In this document: one piece after another, positions 34,415 through 43,352 of the stretch
Layout: the number at the start of each line of letters is the position of its first letter
Position numbering within the stretch: position 1 is the first letter of the stretch
Assembly (NCBI RefSeq): GCF_013618625.1
Contig: NZ_JABRWO010000006.1
Span: forward strand, 62,001 to 126,000
From: Bremerella alba
Lineage (GTDB): Bacteria; Planctomycetota; Planctomycetia; Pirellulales; Pirellulaceae
DNA length: 64,000 nt
Direction: 5' to 3'
The notes under the pieces: model-generated
Told to the model about the DNA's origin: nothing
The model's input: the letters and a program-made list of their open reading frames with translations, nothing else
Databases searched by the model: none
Program-made: the position numbers and the translations under genes

Positions 34415-34951
34415 CTAAGCGGTATCGCCCAGACGATTTTCGATGCAGTCTTTCAACTGTTGGCGAATTCGCATCAGGGCCTGTCGAACGGCTGCCGCAG
34501 TCATTTCCAAATGATCTGCCAAATCTGTGGCCGTCCATCCGTGCGAATAACGCCCGGTGACGATCTCGCGACTCTTAGGAGGCAACCCCTCGACACAATC
34601 TCTTAAATGAGTCAACCGAATCCGTTGCCATTCAGGGTGATCGTCATTGCTATCGGAATCTTGCAAAAGCAAATCAGCGAGACCTTCGTGAAGGATTCGC
34701 CGCCGCCGTGCGTCCTTGCGGACTTCGTTTCGTACCAAGTTGCGGGCAATACCCCGGAGCCACTTTCCGACGTCCTGCTCTTGATCGAAGGAGTTCCTCT
34801 CACGGAGCGCGACGAGAAAAGCCTCCTGAGCAAGGTCATCCACCCAGTCGGGATCCACTCCCAGCATGCGGACAAACGAACGCAGTTGGACGTGGTTTTC
34901 GGCGACCATTCTCTCGAATGATTCATCAAAACAATGGTCTTGGTTGTTCAT
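34415..34951 (-). CDS. ECF sigma factor, RNA polymerase sigma-70 family
   Basis: This 178-residue protein has sigma region 2 (DDLAQEAFLVALRE, about 40-53) and region 4 with a helix-turn-helix (GWTATDLADHLEMTAAAVRQALMRIRQQL). The planctomycete-type sigma family is recognisable from LPPKSREIVTGRYSHG. The start at 34951 fits the domain; an earlier frame up to 35008 adds unlikely residues. It heads an operon with the FecR-LamG protein, a DUF1559 protein and a lipoprotein, so it probably directs their transcription and is held back by the FecR-like protein. Confidence 0.92.
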   Translation of the reverse strand: MNNQDHCFDESFERMVAENHVQLRSFVRMLGVDPDWVDDLAQEAFLVALRERNSFDQEQDVGKWLRGIARNLVRNEVRKDARRRRILHEGLADLLLQDSDSNDDHPEWQRIRLTHLRDCVEGLPPKSREIVTGRYSHGWTATDLADHLEMTAAAVRQALMRIRQQLKDCIENRLGDTA

Positions 34952-35614
34952 TTGTGAGTACCTTGTCGCGAAGAATCTTTGTGTGAGTAACAAAATCCAA
35001 AAAAGCAAAAGAAACTACTAAATGGAGTTTATCTGATTTGTCTTGTCACACCTGCAGAAGTGGCGACAAGGGGTGTGCTTATGACCATAATTGCCTAATT
35101 GCATGGTCTTAAGGTGTTAACCCTGGCTGCTACGGCCAGCGGTGAAATCCGAGAAGAACTAGTCATCGCCATTTCAACATGGCCAAGGTCTGTTTTAGTT
35201 GAGGAGCTGGCTAATAGATTGAGTATACGAATTCTCGTGCTATCAGCATCGATTAAGACCTATCGCTGTCGAGGGAATTTAGTCTTAGTAGGTTAGTTAG
35301 GTTCCAGTGAACTGGGCCCATACCGTACCATCCCGAAATGGGTTGATTTCTAGCAGGTTAATTACCCTTACACGCGTATTTGACTTGCTCGCTGATTATC
35401 GAGCCACCTCCTGCTTACTTGGGGAAACTTCTCGATTTAGAAACCAAAGGAGAGTCAAAAGAGGCGATCAGATACCGCTGGCCTTTGATCCCTGTAGGTG
35501 GCTATTTTGTAAGCCCAAGTTACGAGGTAAGATTGATGCGTTACTCAGACGTCACGACCTCGTAAGTGCTTCGTCGTGTTCTTCTTATGTCTTGTAAATG
35601 GATGGTAGCTCAGC
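34952..35614. other. Divergent intergenic region, about 660 bases
   Basis: This spacer separates the sigma factor gene from the plus-strand PAS-AraC regulator gene. A dyad CTTGTC (35042-35047)/GACAAG (35065-35070) lies about 90 bases upstream of the sigma start and could be an operator. Short open frames here (for example 35380-35565, starting with TTG) lack a convincing start. I see no RNA gene. Confidence 0.5.
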
Positions 35615-36367
35615 GTGATTCCGCGCACCAAACTGCTTCAAGAGGTGACCTCAGAACGCGAATGGAGCGTTGATGTCGACTTGCTATCCGAGTTGTTCGA
35701 CAGCACGCCTGATACGGCATTCTTTGTTAAGGATGCCCAAGGGCGATACATCGCTGTGAATGACTCACTGGTTCGTCGTCACGGATGGCGAGAGAAGCGT
35801 GACGTCATCGGTAAGCGTTCGGCTGATATTTGTGCCGGCGATCTAGGCTCGATTCCTACGCAGCAAGATGAAAAAGTCGTTCGGACCGGAAAGGCTTTGT
35901 TAAATCAGCTGGAAATGCAATGGTATCGTCCGCCTACAATGACTTGGTGTTTGACGACCAAGTTACCCATGAAAGATGCCGACGGCACGATTATTGGCCT
36001 GATTGGCTTCTCGAGAGACGTACGAATCTTAGTGGATCCTGAGGAAATACCTACGGCGTTTGCGAAGGCATTGGCGGAATTCGAGGAACACCTGACCCCT
36101 GACGTTAATCCCGTTTGGTTTGCCCAAAAAAGCAAGTTGACTTCTCGTCGGCTGGCCATGCTGACAAAAAAGATATTCGACTTAACCCCTGGCCAGTTTA
36201 TCGCCAAGATCAGAATTGATGCGGCTACCAGGCTACTGCGAGAAACGGAATTGTCGGTTTCTGCCATTGCTCATCAGTGTGGCTTTTACGATCACAGTGC
36301 ATTCACACGAGCGTTTAGAAAGGCAACCGGCACTACTCCTAGGTCGTTCCGTAAACTCGCCCGCTGA
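35615..36367 (+). CDS. PAS-AraC transcriptional regulator
   Basis: This 250-residue protein has an N-terminal PAS domain (about 25-130; SELFDSTPDTAFFVKDAQGRYIAVNDSLV, GLIGFSRDVR). A C-terminal AraC-type DNA-binding region follows (about 165-248; LTPGQFIAKIRIDAATRLLRETELSVSAIAHQCGFYDHSAFTRAFRKATGTTPRSF). The PAS domain would sense a small ligand or redox state and the AraC part would bind DNA. The start is GTG at 35615. It is the only intact regulator beside the sugar-use genes at 37.6-44.8 kb and could control them. Confidence 0.87.
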   Translation: MIPRTKLLQEVTSEREWSVDVDLLSELFDSTPDTAFFVKDAQGRYIAVNDSLVRRHGWREKRDVIGKRSADICAGDLGSIPTQQDEKVVRTGKALLNQLEMQWYRPPTMTWCLTTKLPMKDADGTIIGLIGFSRDVRILVDPEEIPTAFAKALAEFEEHLTPDVNPVWFAQKSKLTSRRLAMLTKKIFDLTPGQFIAKIRIDAATRLLRETELSVSAIAHQCGFYDHSAFTRAFRKATGTTPRSFRKLAR

Positions 36368-36395
36368 TAGCCCTGATCGATCTCACCGGTACACA

Positions 36396-36818
36396 TCACT
36401 GGGCATCGCGTCGGTCGCCAAGGGTTGCATTTCTGTATTCTCGGGGAGTACAGTTCATCACTCGACTGAATGCATCATTGAGAGTGCGAAGGCTCACAAA
36501 CCCACTGCTCAGAGCAATTTCCTTAACGGTCAATTCCGTTCCCAATAGTTCGCGACGCACGCGCTCGATCCGAAGTCGTTGGATTTCACTGGCGACCGTT
36601 CGATTAAGATGCTTTCTAAATTCAGTGGTCAGCTTTCGTCGCGAAATAAGCAGGGCCTCGGCTACGTCATCGACCGAGATAGATCGATGCAGGTTGGTAT
36701 CAATAAAACGCAGGGCCTGCCTCATTAGCTCGTCTTCGATAGCGATGAAGTCGGTAGGGCGGCGGGCAACGACCCCTACCGGCGGTAGATACTGGCCTGC
36801 CCCCATTTTCTGTATCAA
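36396..36818 (-). pseudogene. XylR/AraC-type regulator, C-terminal remnant
   Basis: This 140-residue open frame has the linker LPPVGVVARRPTDFIAIEDELMRQALRFI, the form seen between the LacI-like ligand domain and the AraC DNA-binding domain in XylR-type regulators. A full AraC domain follows (ISVDDVAEALLISRRKLTTEF to GFVSLRTLNDAFSRVMNCTPREYR). No ligand domain lies upstream in any frame of the neighbouring bases, so it is a remnant. It could still make a short DNA-binding protein, but a good start is missing. Confidence 0.72.
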
Positions 36819-36823
36819 GCGTT

Positions 36824-36955
36824 ATGAAAGATTGGACCGGGAAACAGTATAACATCAATGCGGCTAAGAACCCTGAATTGAACCTGGATATCACCGACCA
36901 GGGATTGGTTTTCGACTACGATATTGTCTACGAGGGCGAAATCCCTCCACTCTAA
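36824..36955 (+). other. Short open frame of 43 codons, possible gene remnant
   Basis: ATG at 36824 opens a 43-codon frame (KDWTGKQYNIN to VYEGEIPPL). Codon choice resembles real genes, but there is no ribosome site or recognised family. It lies between the two XylR remnants. I suspect a fragment of a lost gene, though a real small protein cannot be excluded. Confidence 0.3.
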
Positions 36956-37127
36956 GAGCATGACTCAATGAGGGTAGTGCTATCGTGCTCAGCTGTTCAT
37001 AAATTAATGGACTGACTGTTTTGATACCCATTAGGCGTCTGGCCGGTTCTCGCTTGAAAACAGGACGCAATTGCTCCTTGTGGCTGTAACCAACGCGATG
37101 CGAATCGGCTCGAGTGTCATTTCAGAT

Positions 37128-37450
37128 TCACACTATAGGTGCAGAATCTTGGAAAGCTAATCGTTTGTAATTTCCAAGCGAAGCGTTCTCCCGGTCTTCA
37201 ACTGCGGTAACTTCGGTCGAGGGCCGATTGATCACCCTGTTGCGACGCACAAGTTCAATGCAGGTTGGCTTAGGAAAACCGTTCAACACTTCTTGCGGCA
37301 CCTCTGCCGTGCGATAGCCATCCAACTCGGCGTTTAGATTTACCTTCGTTAACGACGGGGTTGAATTGCGTCATCGATGCCAATCACGGCAAGATCGTCT
37401 GGTACAGGGATTTCTAGAGTACGACAAGCGTTGAGAACTTGTCGTTCGAC
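37128..37450 (-). pseudogene. Frameshifted remnant of a second XylR-type regulator
   Basis: One frame encodes VERQVLNACRTLEIPVPDDLAVIGIDDA, the end of a LacI-like ligand domain, then stops at 37349. The next frame carries TPSLTKVNLNAELDGYRTAEV, followed by a second copy of the XylR linker (VINRPSTEVTAVEDRENA), then a stop at 37128. A one-base shift near 37365 would join them. The linker differs from the one in the copy at 36396, so these are two separate decayed regulators. Confidence 0.75.
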
Positions 37451-37626
37451 AGCGACCTCACGCACCGAATAATGAGGGATAGGACGAGCCGAACCCAATT
37501 TCGATGAAGTGGTTTGTTTTGGGGCTCTCAACTTGCGACAATAGAAAGATCCTGTCAGTGACTAAATCAAAGTCCTTGGGTATGTTCTTTCGCCCCCTCC
37601 CCCCCAACTCGTATCTAAGAAACTGT

Positions 37627-39120
37627 ATGAGCACCCTATCGAAATTAACGCTGCTGCCTGAAGTCGAGAAGTTCCTTAGCCGAGGTCGGCTTACTAGTTT
37701 TGTTGGTGGCCAGTCGTTTGAGTCTGGTTCAAGCGATGTTATCACGACGTACGATCCTGGCTCTGGAGAGAAATTAGCCGACGTCGAGGAGTTGACCTCG
37801 CAGGAAGTCGATCAGGCCGTGCAGGTTGCTGACGAAGCTTTCAAAAAGACTGGCTGGGCAACTATGCCAGTCAATGAGAGAGCCGCTCTGATTCATCGTC
37901 TGGCCGATGCCATCGAAAAGAAAGTAGCAATCCTTGGTCAAATTGAGTCGCTAGACGCAGGCAAGGTCGAAGCTCAGGCCCAAGGCGATGTTCAAAATTG
38001 TGCTGATACTCTTCGGTACTTTGCCGATCTTTCGCAGCACTTGAACCACCGCACGACCCTGGCCGTTAAGGGGCATGAAGCATGGACGATACGCAAGCCT
38101 TGGGGGGCATGTGCTTTCATCTTCCCTTGGAACTTTCCTATTCTGCTGATCGGTTGGGGAATTGCTCCTGCACTAGCGGCAGGCAACACCGTTGTGATCA
38201 AGCCGGCCGAAGACACGCCACTCTCGGCAATCTACCTGGCGGAATTGGCCAAAGAAGTTGGCATTCCCGATGGTGTAATCAATGTGATCACGGGACGAGG
38301 GGCAACCGTCGGTGCTGCTTTATCGAATAACAAGTTGATCAAGCGTATGTCCTTCACCGGATCACCTGAAGTGGGACGCCTGGTTGGTCAGTCGTGCGGT
38401 CACAACTTGGTGCCGGTAAAGCTAGAACTGGGTGGCAAAGGAGCAGCCGTTATTTTTGATGATGTGGATGTCGCGGATACAGCCGAGAAACTTGCCGCCG
38501 CGATCACGTTCCACTCTGGTCAGGTGTGCTGCGACGCAACCCGCTGGATAGTTCAACAAGATATCTATGACGAGTTCGTCAACCAATGCGTAGATCGACT
38601 TTCCGAGGTAAAGATTGGTCATCAACTTGAAGCTGATACTCAGATGGGCCCGGTCGTCAACGCCAAGCAGCGCGAACGCGTCTTGGGCTACCTAGAGAAA
38701 GGCGTCGCCGAGGGAGCCGAATGTGTCCTTAGTGGTGGGCCTGCACAGGTTGCCGGGTATGAGGGGCATTTCGTTAAGCCGGCCCTGCTGTCCGGTTCGT
38801 TAGGCAATACTGCAGCACAACAAGAGATCTTCGGCCCTGTCGCTTACCTTGCCTCGTTTAAGACGGAACAGGAAGCGATCGAGATGGCCAATTACACGAC
38901 CTACGGCCTTGCTAATAGTGTTTGGACTGCCGACTTGGCTCGTGCCGGAAGAGTGGCTGAATCGATGGTCGCGGGCAACAGTTGGATTAACGCACATAAC
39001 GTGTTTGCCCAAGGCGTTCCCTATGGTGGCATCAATCAAAGCGGTCTTGGCGGCGGTGTACTCTCGGTAGAAACGTTGCTGGATTACTACCGTAGTACAT
39101 CAGTTGTTCGCCCACTCTGA
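37627..39120 (+). CDS. Aldehyde dehydrogenase, NAD-dependent family
   Basis: This 497-residue protein is a full-length aldehyde dehydrogenase. It has Asn169 (FPWNFP), Lys192 (VIKPAED), Glu267 (LELGGK) and the catalytic cysteine at 301 (SGQVCCD). The family oxidises aldehydes to acids with NAD(P)+. The next gene is a class II aldolase, so a role such as lactaldehyde oxidation in fucose or rhamnose use is possible. The start at 37627 matches the domain start; the open frame goes further upstream, to 37504, without support. Confidence 0.92.
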   Translation: MSTLSKLTLLPEVEKFLSRGRLTSFVGGQSFESGSSDVITTYDPGSGEKLADVEELTSQEVDQAVQVADEAFKKTGWATMPVNERAALIHRLADAIEKKVAILGQIESLDAGKVEAQAQGDVQNCADTLRYFADLSQHLNHRTTLAVKGHEAWTIRKPWGACAFIFPWNFPILLIGWGIAPALAAGNTVVIKPAEDTPLSAIYLAELAKEVGIPDGVINVITGRGATVGAALSNNKLIKRMSFTGSPEVGRLVGQSCGHNLVPVKLELGGKGAAVIFDDVDVADTAEKLAAAITFHSGQVCCDATRWIVQQDIYDEFVNQCVDRLSEVKIGHQLEADTQMGPVVNAKQRERVLGYLEKGVAEGAECVLSGGPAQVAGYEGHFVKPALLSGSLGNTAAQQEIFGPVAYLASFKTEQEAIEMANYTTYGLANSVWTADLARAGRVAESMVAGNSWINAHNVFAQGVPYGGINQSGLGGGVLSVETLLDYYRSTSVVRPL

Positions 39121-39156
39121 GTTCGCAATCCCCAACAAAAAGATCAAATCCCAGCC

Positions 39157-40449
39157 ATGCTCAGTAAGAACGACTATCTCCACCCGCGCGACGAGATCAT
39201 GCAGACGATGGATCGTATCTATCGATATCGTATGACGACTACGTCGGGCGGAAATCTTTCGATTCGTGACGAAGCCGGAGACATCTGGATTACTCCGGCA
39301 CGAGTCGATAAGGGAAACCTCTCGCGGAACGATATTATCTGCGTGCGATCTGACGGAACCGTGGAAGGGCCTCACCCGCCCTCCTCGGAGTTTCCCTTTC
39401 ATAAAGCCATCTACGATGCCCGCTCTGATATCCAGGCCATCGTTCACGCGCATCCGGTAGCCCTGGTTGCATTTAGTATTTGTCAGGCGGTTCCTAATAC
39501 GCGCCTTTTCCATCAAACCCACTCGGTCAGTGGTAAAGTCGGTTTCGCTCCCTACGCATGCCCTGGCAGCCAGCAACTGGGTAGCAATATTGCCGACTCG
39601 TTCGCTCAGGGGTGCGACAGTGTGATTCTGGAAAATCACGGTGTCGTCGTGGGTGCCGAATCGCTGGCTCGCGCCTTCGAACGTTTCGAGGCATTCGAGT
39701 TCGCAGGAAAAACTTTGATCAAAGCGAGCAAGCTTGGCAATGTGAATTACCTGGACGATTCGCAATTGGAACTGGCAGCGAACCGAAGCGTTGACTTGCC
39801 CACCTTTGAGCGATCAACGGCAAATCAGCAAGAACGTGAGCTTCGCAAACAGCTATGCGATTTCATTCGACGTGGTTGCCGCCAACGCTTGTTGATCAGT
39901 ACCGAAGGCAGTTTTTCAGCGCGCCTCGACCAGGATTCATTTCTTATCACTCCGACCCAGCAGGATCGAGAGTCCCTCACGATTGATGACTTCGTTTTAG
40001 TGCACGAAGGGAGCCGAGAATCCGGTAAAAAGGCTAGTCGTGCGGTGATGGCTCATCGAGCCATTTACCAGAAGCACCCGAGCGTAAAAGCGATTGTTTT
40101 TGCACACCCGGTCAATGCGACCGCTTTTAGTGTTACGGACTCTAACTTAGATACGCGCACGATTCCAGAAAGCTATGTCTTCCTGCGAGATGTCGGACGC
40201 GTTCCCTACGGGGTCCAATATCACAACAATAGCCAAATCGCTGAACACATTTCCGCAAGTTCGCCTGCTGCTTTACTAGAGAACGACGGCGTGCTTGTCA
40301 CAGGCTCCAGCGTGCTTGATGCATTCGATCGTTTGGAAGTTCTTGAGGCAACTTCGGAAGCCGTTATCAACGCAACCTCGATTGGGAAGGTTTCATCGAT
40401 GCCGCAAACGGTGATCGATGAACTTCGCGCTGCGTTCCAGCTGAAATGA
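39157..40449 (+). CDS. Tandem class II aldolase/adducin-domain protein
   Basis: This 430-residue protein has two class II aldolase/adducin domains. The first (about 1-205) has the metal site Glu78 ([11 protein letters not shown]), His97 and His99 (VHAHP) and His161 (ENHGV). The second (about 222-425) has lost three of these four: the Glu is Ala, VHAHP is VFAHP and ENHGV is ENDGV. Family members cleave sugar phosphates such as L-fuculose 1-phosphate. The first domain is likely catalytic, while the second may help in folding, subunit contact or regulation. It starts 36 bases past the aldehyde dehydrogenase gene. Confidence 0.88.
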   Translation: MLSKNDYLHPRDEIMQTMDRIYRYRMTTTSGGNLSIRDEAGDIWITPARVDKGNLSRNDIICVRSDGTVEGPHPPSSEFPFHKAIYDARSDIQAIVHAHPVALVAFSICQAVPNTRLFHQTHSVSGKVGFAPYACPGSQQLGSNIADSFAQGCDSVILENHGVVVGAESLARAFERFEAFEFAGKTLIKASKLGNVNYLDDSQLELAANRSVDLPTFERSTANQQERELRKQLCDFIRRGCRQRLLISTEGSFSARLDQDSFLITPTQQDRESLTIDDFVLVHEGSRESGKKASRAVMAHRAIYQKHPSVKAIVFAHPVNATAFSVTDSNLDTRTIPESYVFLRDVGRVPYGVQYHNNSQIAEHISASSPAALLENDGVLVTGSSVLDAFDRLEVLEATSEAVINATSIGKVSSMPQTVIDELRAAFQLK

Positions 40450-40468
40450 CATTCCAGTGTGCTATTAC

Positions 40469-40500
40469 TTGAAATTGGATTCAAACGGATTCCATTTCAA
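40469..40500. other. Inverted repeat before the sulfatase gene
   Basis: TTGAAAT (40469-40475) and ATTTCAA (40494-40500) form an imperfect dyad with inner GGA/TCC pairs. It sits between the aldolase gene and the sulfatase gene, 39 bases before the latter. It could be an operator or a weak transcript end. Confidence 0.35.
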
Positions 40501-40539
40501 TGAACGGGATCTTGGACGATAAAAAAAGGCGGAATCCTC

Positions 40540-41952
40540 ATGCGAATTGGACTTGTCTTGATTGCCGCAATCGTGGTGGGACTATGTCACACGGTGGCGT
40601 GTGCGGCTGAGGAGGACTCCGCGAAGCCTAATATTGTATTTATCTTTGCCGATGACTGGGGATGGGGTGACTTAGGCTGTCACGGACATCCCTATGTGAA
40701 GACCCCTAATATCGATCGCCTGGCGAGTGAAGGCACCGACTTCCATCGCTTTACAGTGGCAAGCGGTGTCTGTTCGCCGAGTCGCGCGGCGGTCATGACG
40801 GGACATTTTCCGGCGAGGTACAACATCGACGGACATTTTGCCTGGGTGCCTAGCAATGCCCGCCGCAACATGCCTGATTGGTTGGATAAAGATGTTGTAA
40901 CGATTCCCAAATTACTTCAATCGGCCGGCTATGCCACAGCCCATTATGGAAAGTGGCACCTGGCAAACGACATGATTCCCGACTCGCCTTCTCCAGGGGT
41001 TTATGGCTACGACACATACGGAGCATTTAACTGCTCCGGAGAGCAGATGCCAGTCCATGAAGACGCCACCAATGCGATCCAGTTCATCGAACAAAACGCG
41101 AAAGATGGGAAACCGTTCTTTATTAACTTGTGGATCCACGAGCCTCACACGCCATTTCACGTTGTTCCCAAGTATCGATGGCAATTGCGAGATGAAGGCC
41201 TTGAGGAGAACGATGAAATCTATGCATCGGTACTGATGCACGCTGACGAGAGAATTGGTGAGGTTCTCGATGCATTGGAGCAATTTGATGTCGCCGACAA
41301 CACGCTCGTGATCTTCAGCTCTGACAATGGACCTGCAAGAGCCAAACCAGAAGCGGAACTCGAACTCACCTACGATACGGCTACCGGCGCAGGCTTCGGA
41401 ATAGCCGCAGCGAAGGGAATTACCGCAGGCAGAAAAGGATATAAGGCTTCCTTGTTCGAAGGGGGAATCAATGTTCCATTCGTTGTTCGCTGGCCCAACA
41501 AGGTTGCGGCCGGAAAAGTCGATGACCAACTAATGATCTCAGCCGTCGATCTCCTGCCGACCTTTTGCGAGATAGCCGGTGCAAAGTTGCCTGACGGCTA
41601 TCAAGCCGATGGCGTCAGTCAAGTTGTTCAACTCCAAGGAAAGTCAATGACGGGACGTAGTAAACCTCTGTTTTGGAAGATGTCTGGCCACGGACGGGGA
41701 GGCCGCTCTGAATCATATCACTGGGTGTCTTACTGCGTTGCTCACAATAATTGGAAGCTACTCGCCTCGAAAGACTTTGGCTATGTCGAACTGTATGACA
41801 TAGTTCATGATCCCTACGAGGAAGAAGATTTGAACGATTTGAAGCCGGGTGTATCCTCGCAGCTGTTAAAAGTGCTTGCGGAGTGGAAAGACAGCCTGCC
41901 TGCGAAGCCAGACGCTAAGAATTATTCCAAACTTCGAGTGTCGCCGAGATGA
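40540..41952 (+). CDS. Secreted sulfatase
   Basis: This 470-residue protein has a signal peptide (1-23) and the sulfatase signature C78-S-P-S-R82, where the cysteine is turned into formylglycine. Metal-binding Asp38-Asp39 (FIFADDWGWGD), GKWHLAN and FSSDNG are also present. It hydrolyses sulfate esters, probably from a sulfated sugar or polysaccharide. It begins with a clear AAGGCGG site. It belongs to the run of sugar-use genes. A formylglycine-generating-enzyme-like gene lies on the minus strand at 46451. Confidence 0.93.
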   Translation: MRIGLVLIAAIVVGLCHTVACAAEEDSAKPNIVFIFADDWGWGDLGCHGHPYVKTPNIDRLASEGTDFHRFTVASGVCSPSRAAVMTGHFPARYNIDGHFAWVPSNARRNMPDWLDKDVVTIPKLLQSAGYATAHYGKWHLANDMIPDSPSPGVYGYDTYGAFNCSGEQMPVHEDATNAIQFIEQNAKDGKPFFINLWIHEPHTPFHVVPKYRWQLRDEGLEENDEIYASVLMHADERIGEVLDALEQFDVADNTLVIFSSDNGPARAKPEAELELTYDTATGAGFGIAAAKGITAGRKGYKASLFEGGINVPFVVRWPNKVAAGKVDDQLMISAVDLLPTFCEIAGAKLPDGYQADGVSQVVQLQGKSMTGRSKPLFWKMSGHGRGGRSESYHWVSYCVAHNNWKLLASKDFGYVELYDIVHDPYEEEDLNDLKPGVSSQLLKVLAEWKDSLPAKPDAKNYSKLRVSPR

Positions 41953-42132
41953 AACCAATACGTTTGTTTCACCTCGTTTGCCCCAGTCCTGGGCTGGGTC
42001 AGGGAATCATTCGTAAGTTGAATATTCGGTGCAAAAATAACATCAGGGCTAACATTATCCCGCCACCTCGCGGCTACTACCTTGCCGGACGGGAAGGCAG
42101 TTAGAGAGGAGCACCCTCCGAGGAATTGTCAT

Positions 42133-43284
42133 ATGACCAAACATCGCGGTTACCTAAGCCTAATTTCGTTGACGTTCCTAATATCGACAAGCCCAACTTT
42201 TGCTGAGGAAACCAACGTTCTCGTCGCAGAAAGCGCCCGCGATTCGCTTGTTCGCGCTACGCAAGAGATGCGCAAGATCGACGCGAACGGTAATGGCGCA
42301 TTCGAAAAGAACGAGGACGCTGCGGCCTGGCGACGCTATCGAAAGCTGGATACGAATCGTGATGAAGTGATCTCGATCGATGAACTTCGTAAGCTAAGGT
42401 TATCCTATCTCGAAACGAGCGGAGAGCGAAAACTTGACATCGTCTATAAAACCGCGGCTCAACAAGACATGCTCTTGGATCTTTATTATCCCCATCAAGA
42501 GACCATGAAAAAAGGATCTCCGTATCCTGTTGTTGTGTACACGCATGGAGGTGGATGGGCGGCAGGCAGCAAGCAGGGTATTGCCAAAGGTTTGTTTAAG
42601 GAAGTTTTTCAGAAGCTTCTCGATCGTGGGTTTGCCGTGGCCTCGGTCAATTATCGTCTTTGCCGATCCAATAGCAGGAACACCATGCGGGATTGTGTGA
42701 TCGATTGCAAGGACGCTGTTCGTTACCTATCAATGAACAGCGACACGCTTAGGTTGGATCCTGCCCGGTTCTTCGTCATGGGCGATTCCGCCGGAGGGCA
42801 GTTGGCGCAGATGCTGCTACTCTCTGCACCGGAATCTATGCCAGGAGACAAAAAGCTGGCAGCGGTCTCTTATAAGATTCTGGCAGGCGTGTCGTGGTAC
42901 GGACCATGTGATTTCGAGAAGACCGATCTCTTTAATCATGATGATCGAGACGACTTTCGGGATCGATTCGGACCTCGCATTCTAGGAACCGATTTAGACT
43001 TGGAGAGCAAACGGGAACGGTACCGGGAAGTGAGCCCGGTAAATTATCTGAGTAAAGACAATCCGCCGCTATTGATGATCCAAGGGGACAAGGATGTGAC
43101 CATCCCCGTAAAGCATGCCTACTACATGAAGAAAAAGGCAGAGGCCGTTAAGGCACCAGTTGAGATTATGATCATCAACAACGCTGGTCATAACTGGCGA
43201 AAAGTCGGCGCGGACATCGATCCTTCACGAGAGGCGATCGTCCATCGAACCATTCAATTCTTTGTCGACTATCTTCCGCAGTAG
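42133..43284 (+). CDS. Secreted alpha/beta hydrolase (esterase) with EF-hand pair
   Basis: This 383-residue protein has a signal peptide (1-24) followed by two EF-hand calcium loops (D50-A-N-G-N-G to E61, and D73-T-N-R-D-E to E84). The esterase domain follows with an oxyanion motif THGGGW (137-142), the nucleophile elbow G-D-S219-A-G-G, the acid in [10 protein letters not shown] and a His in NNAGHNW. Esterases of this form act on acetyl or feruloyl groups of polysaccharides or small esters. The AGGA site 10 bases before ATG 42133 supports this start. It is likely part of the glycan-use run. Confidence 0.88.
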   Translation: MTKHRGYLSLISLTFLISTSPTFAEETNVLVAESARDSLVRATQEMRKIDANGNGAFEKNEDAAAWRRYRKLDTNRDEVISIDELRKLRLSYLETSGERKLDIVYKTAAQQDMLLDLYYPHQETMKKGSPYPVVVYTHGGGWAAGSKQGIAKGLFKEVFQKLLDRGFAVASVNYRLCRSNSRNTMRDCVIDCKDAVRYLSMNSDTLRLDPARFFVMGDSAGGQLAQMLLLSAPESMPGDKKLAAVSYKILAGVSWYGPCDFEKTDLFNHDDRDDFRDRFGPRILGTDLDLESKRERYREVSPVNYLSKDNPPLLMIQGDKDVTIPVKHAYYMKKKAEAVKAPVEIMIINNAGHNWRKVGADIDPSREAIVHRTIQFFVDYLPQ

Positions 43285-43352
43285 ATGGTACCGTGTTTTA
43301 AGCTTCGATAATAAATGCAAACATGACACTCCTAACATTATTCGAGAGACGC

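Noticed and set aside
35380-35565. A 61-codon frame in the spacer before the PAS-AraC gene
   Set aside because: It looks somewhat protein-like, but it begins with TTG without a ribosome site and has no recognised relatives; support is too weak to call a gene.
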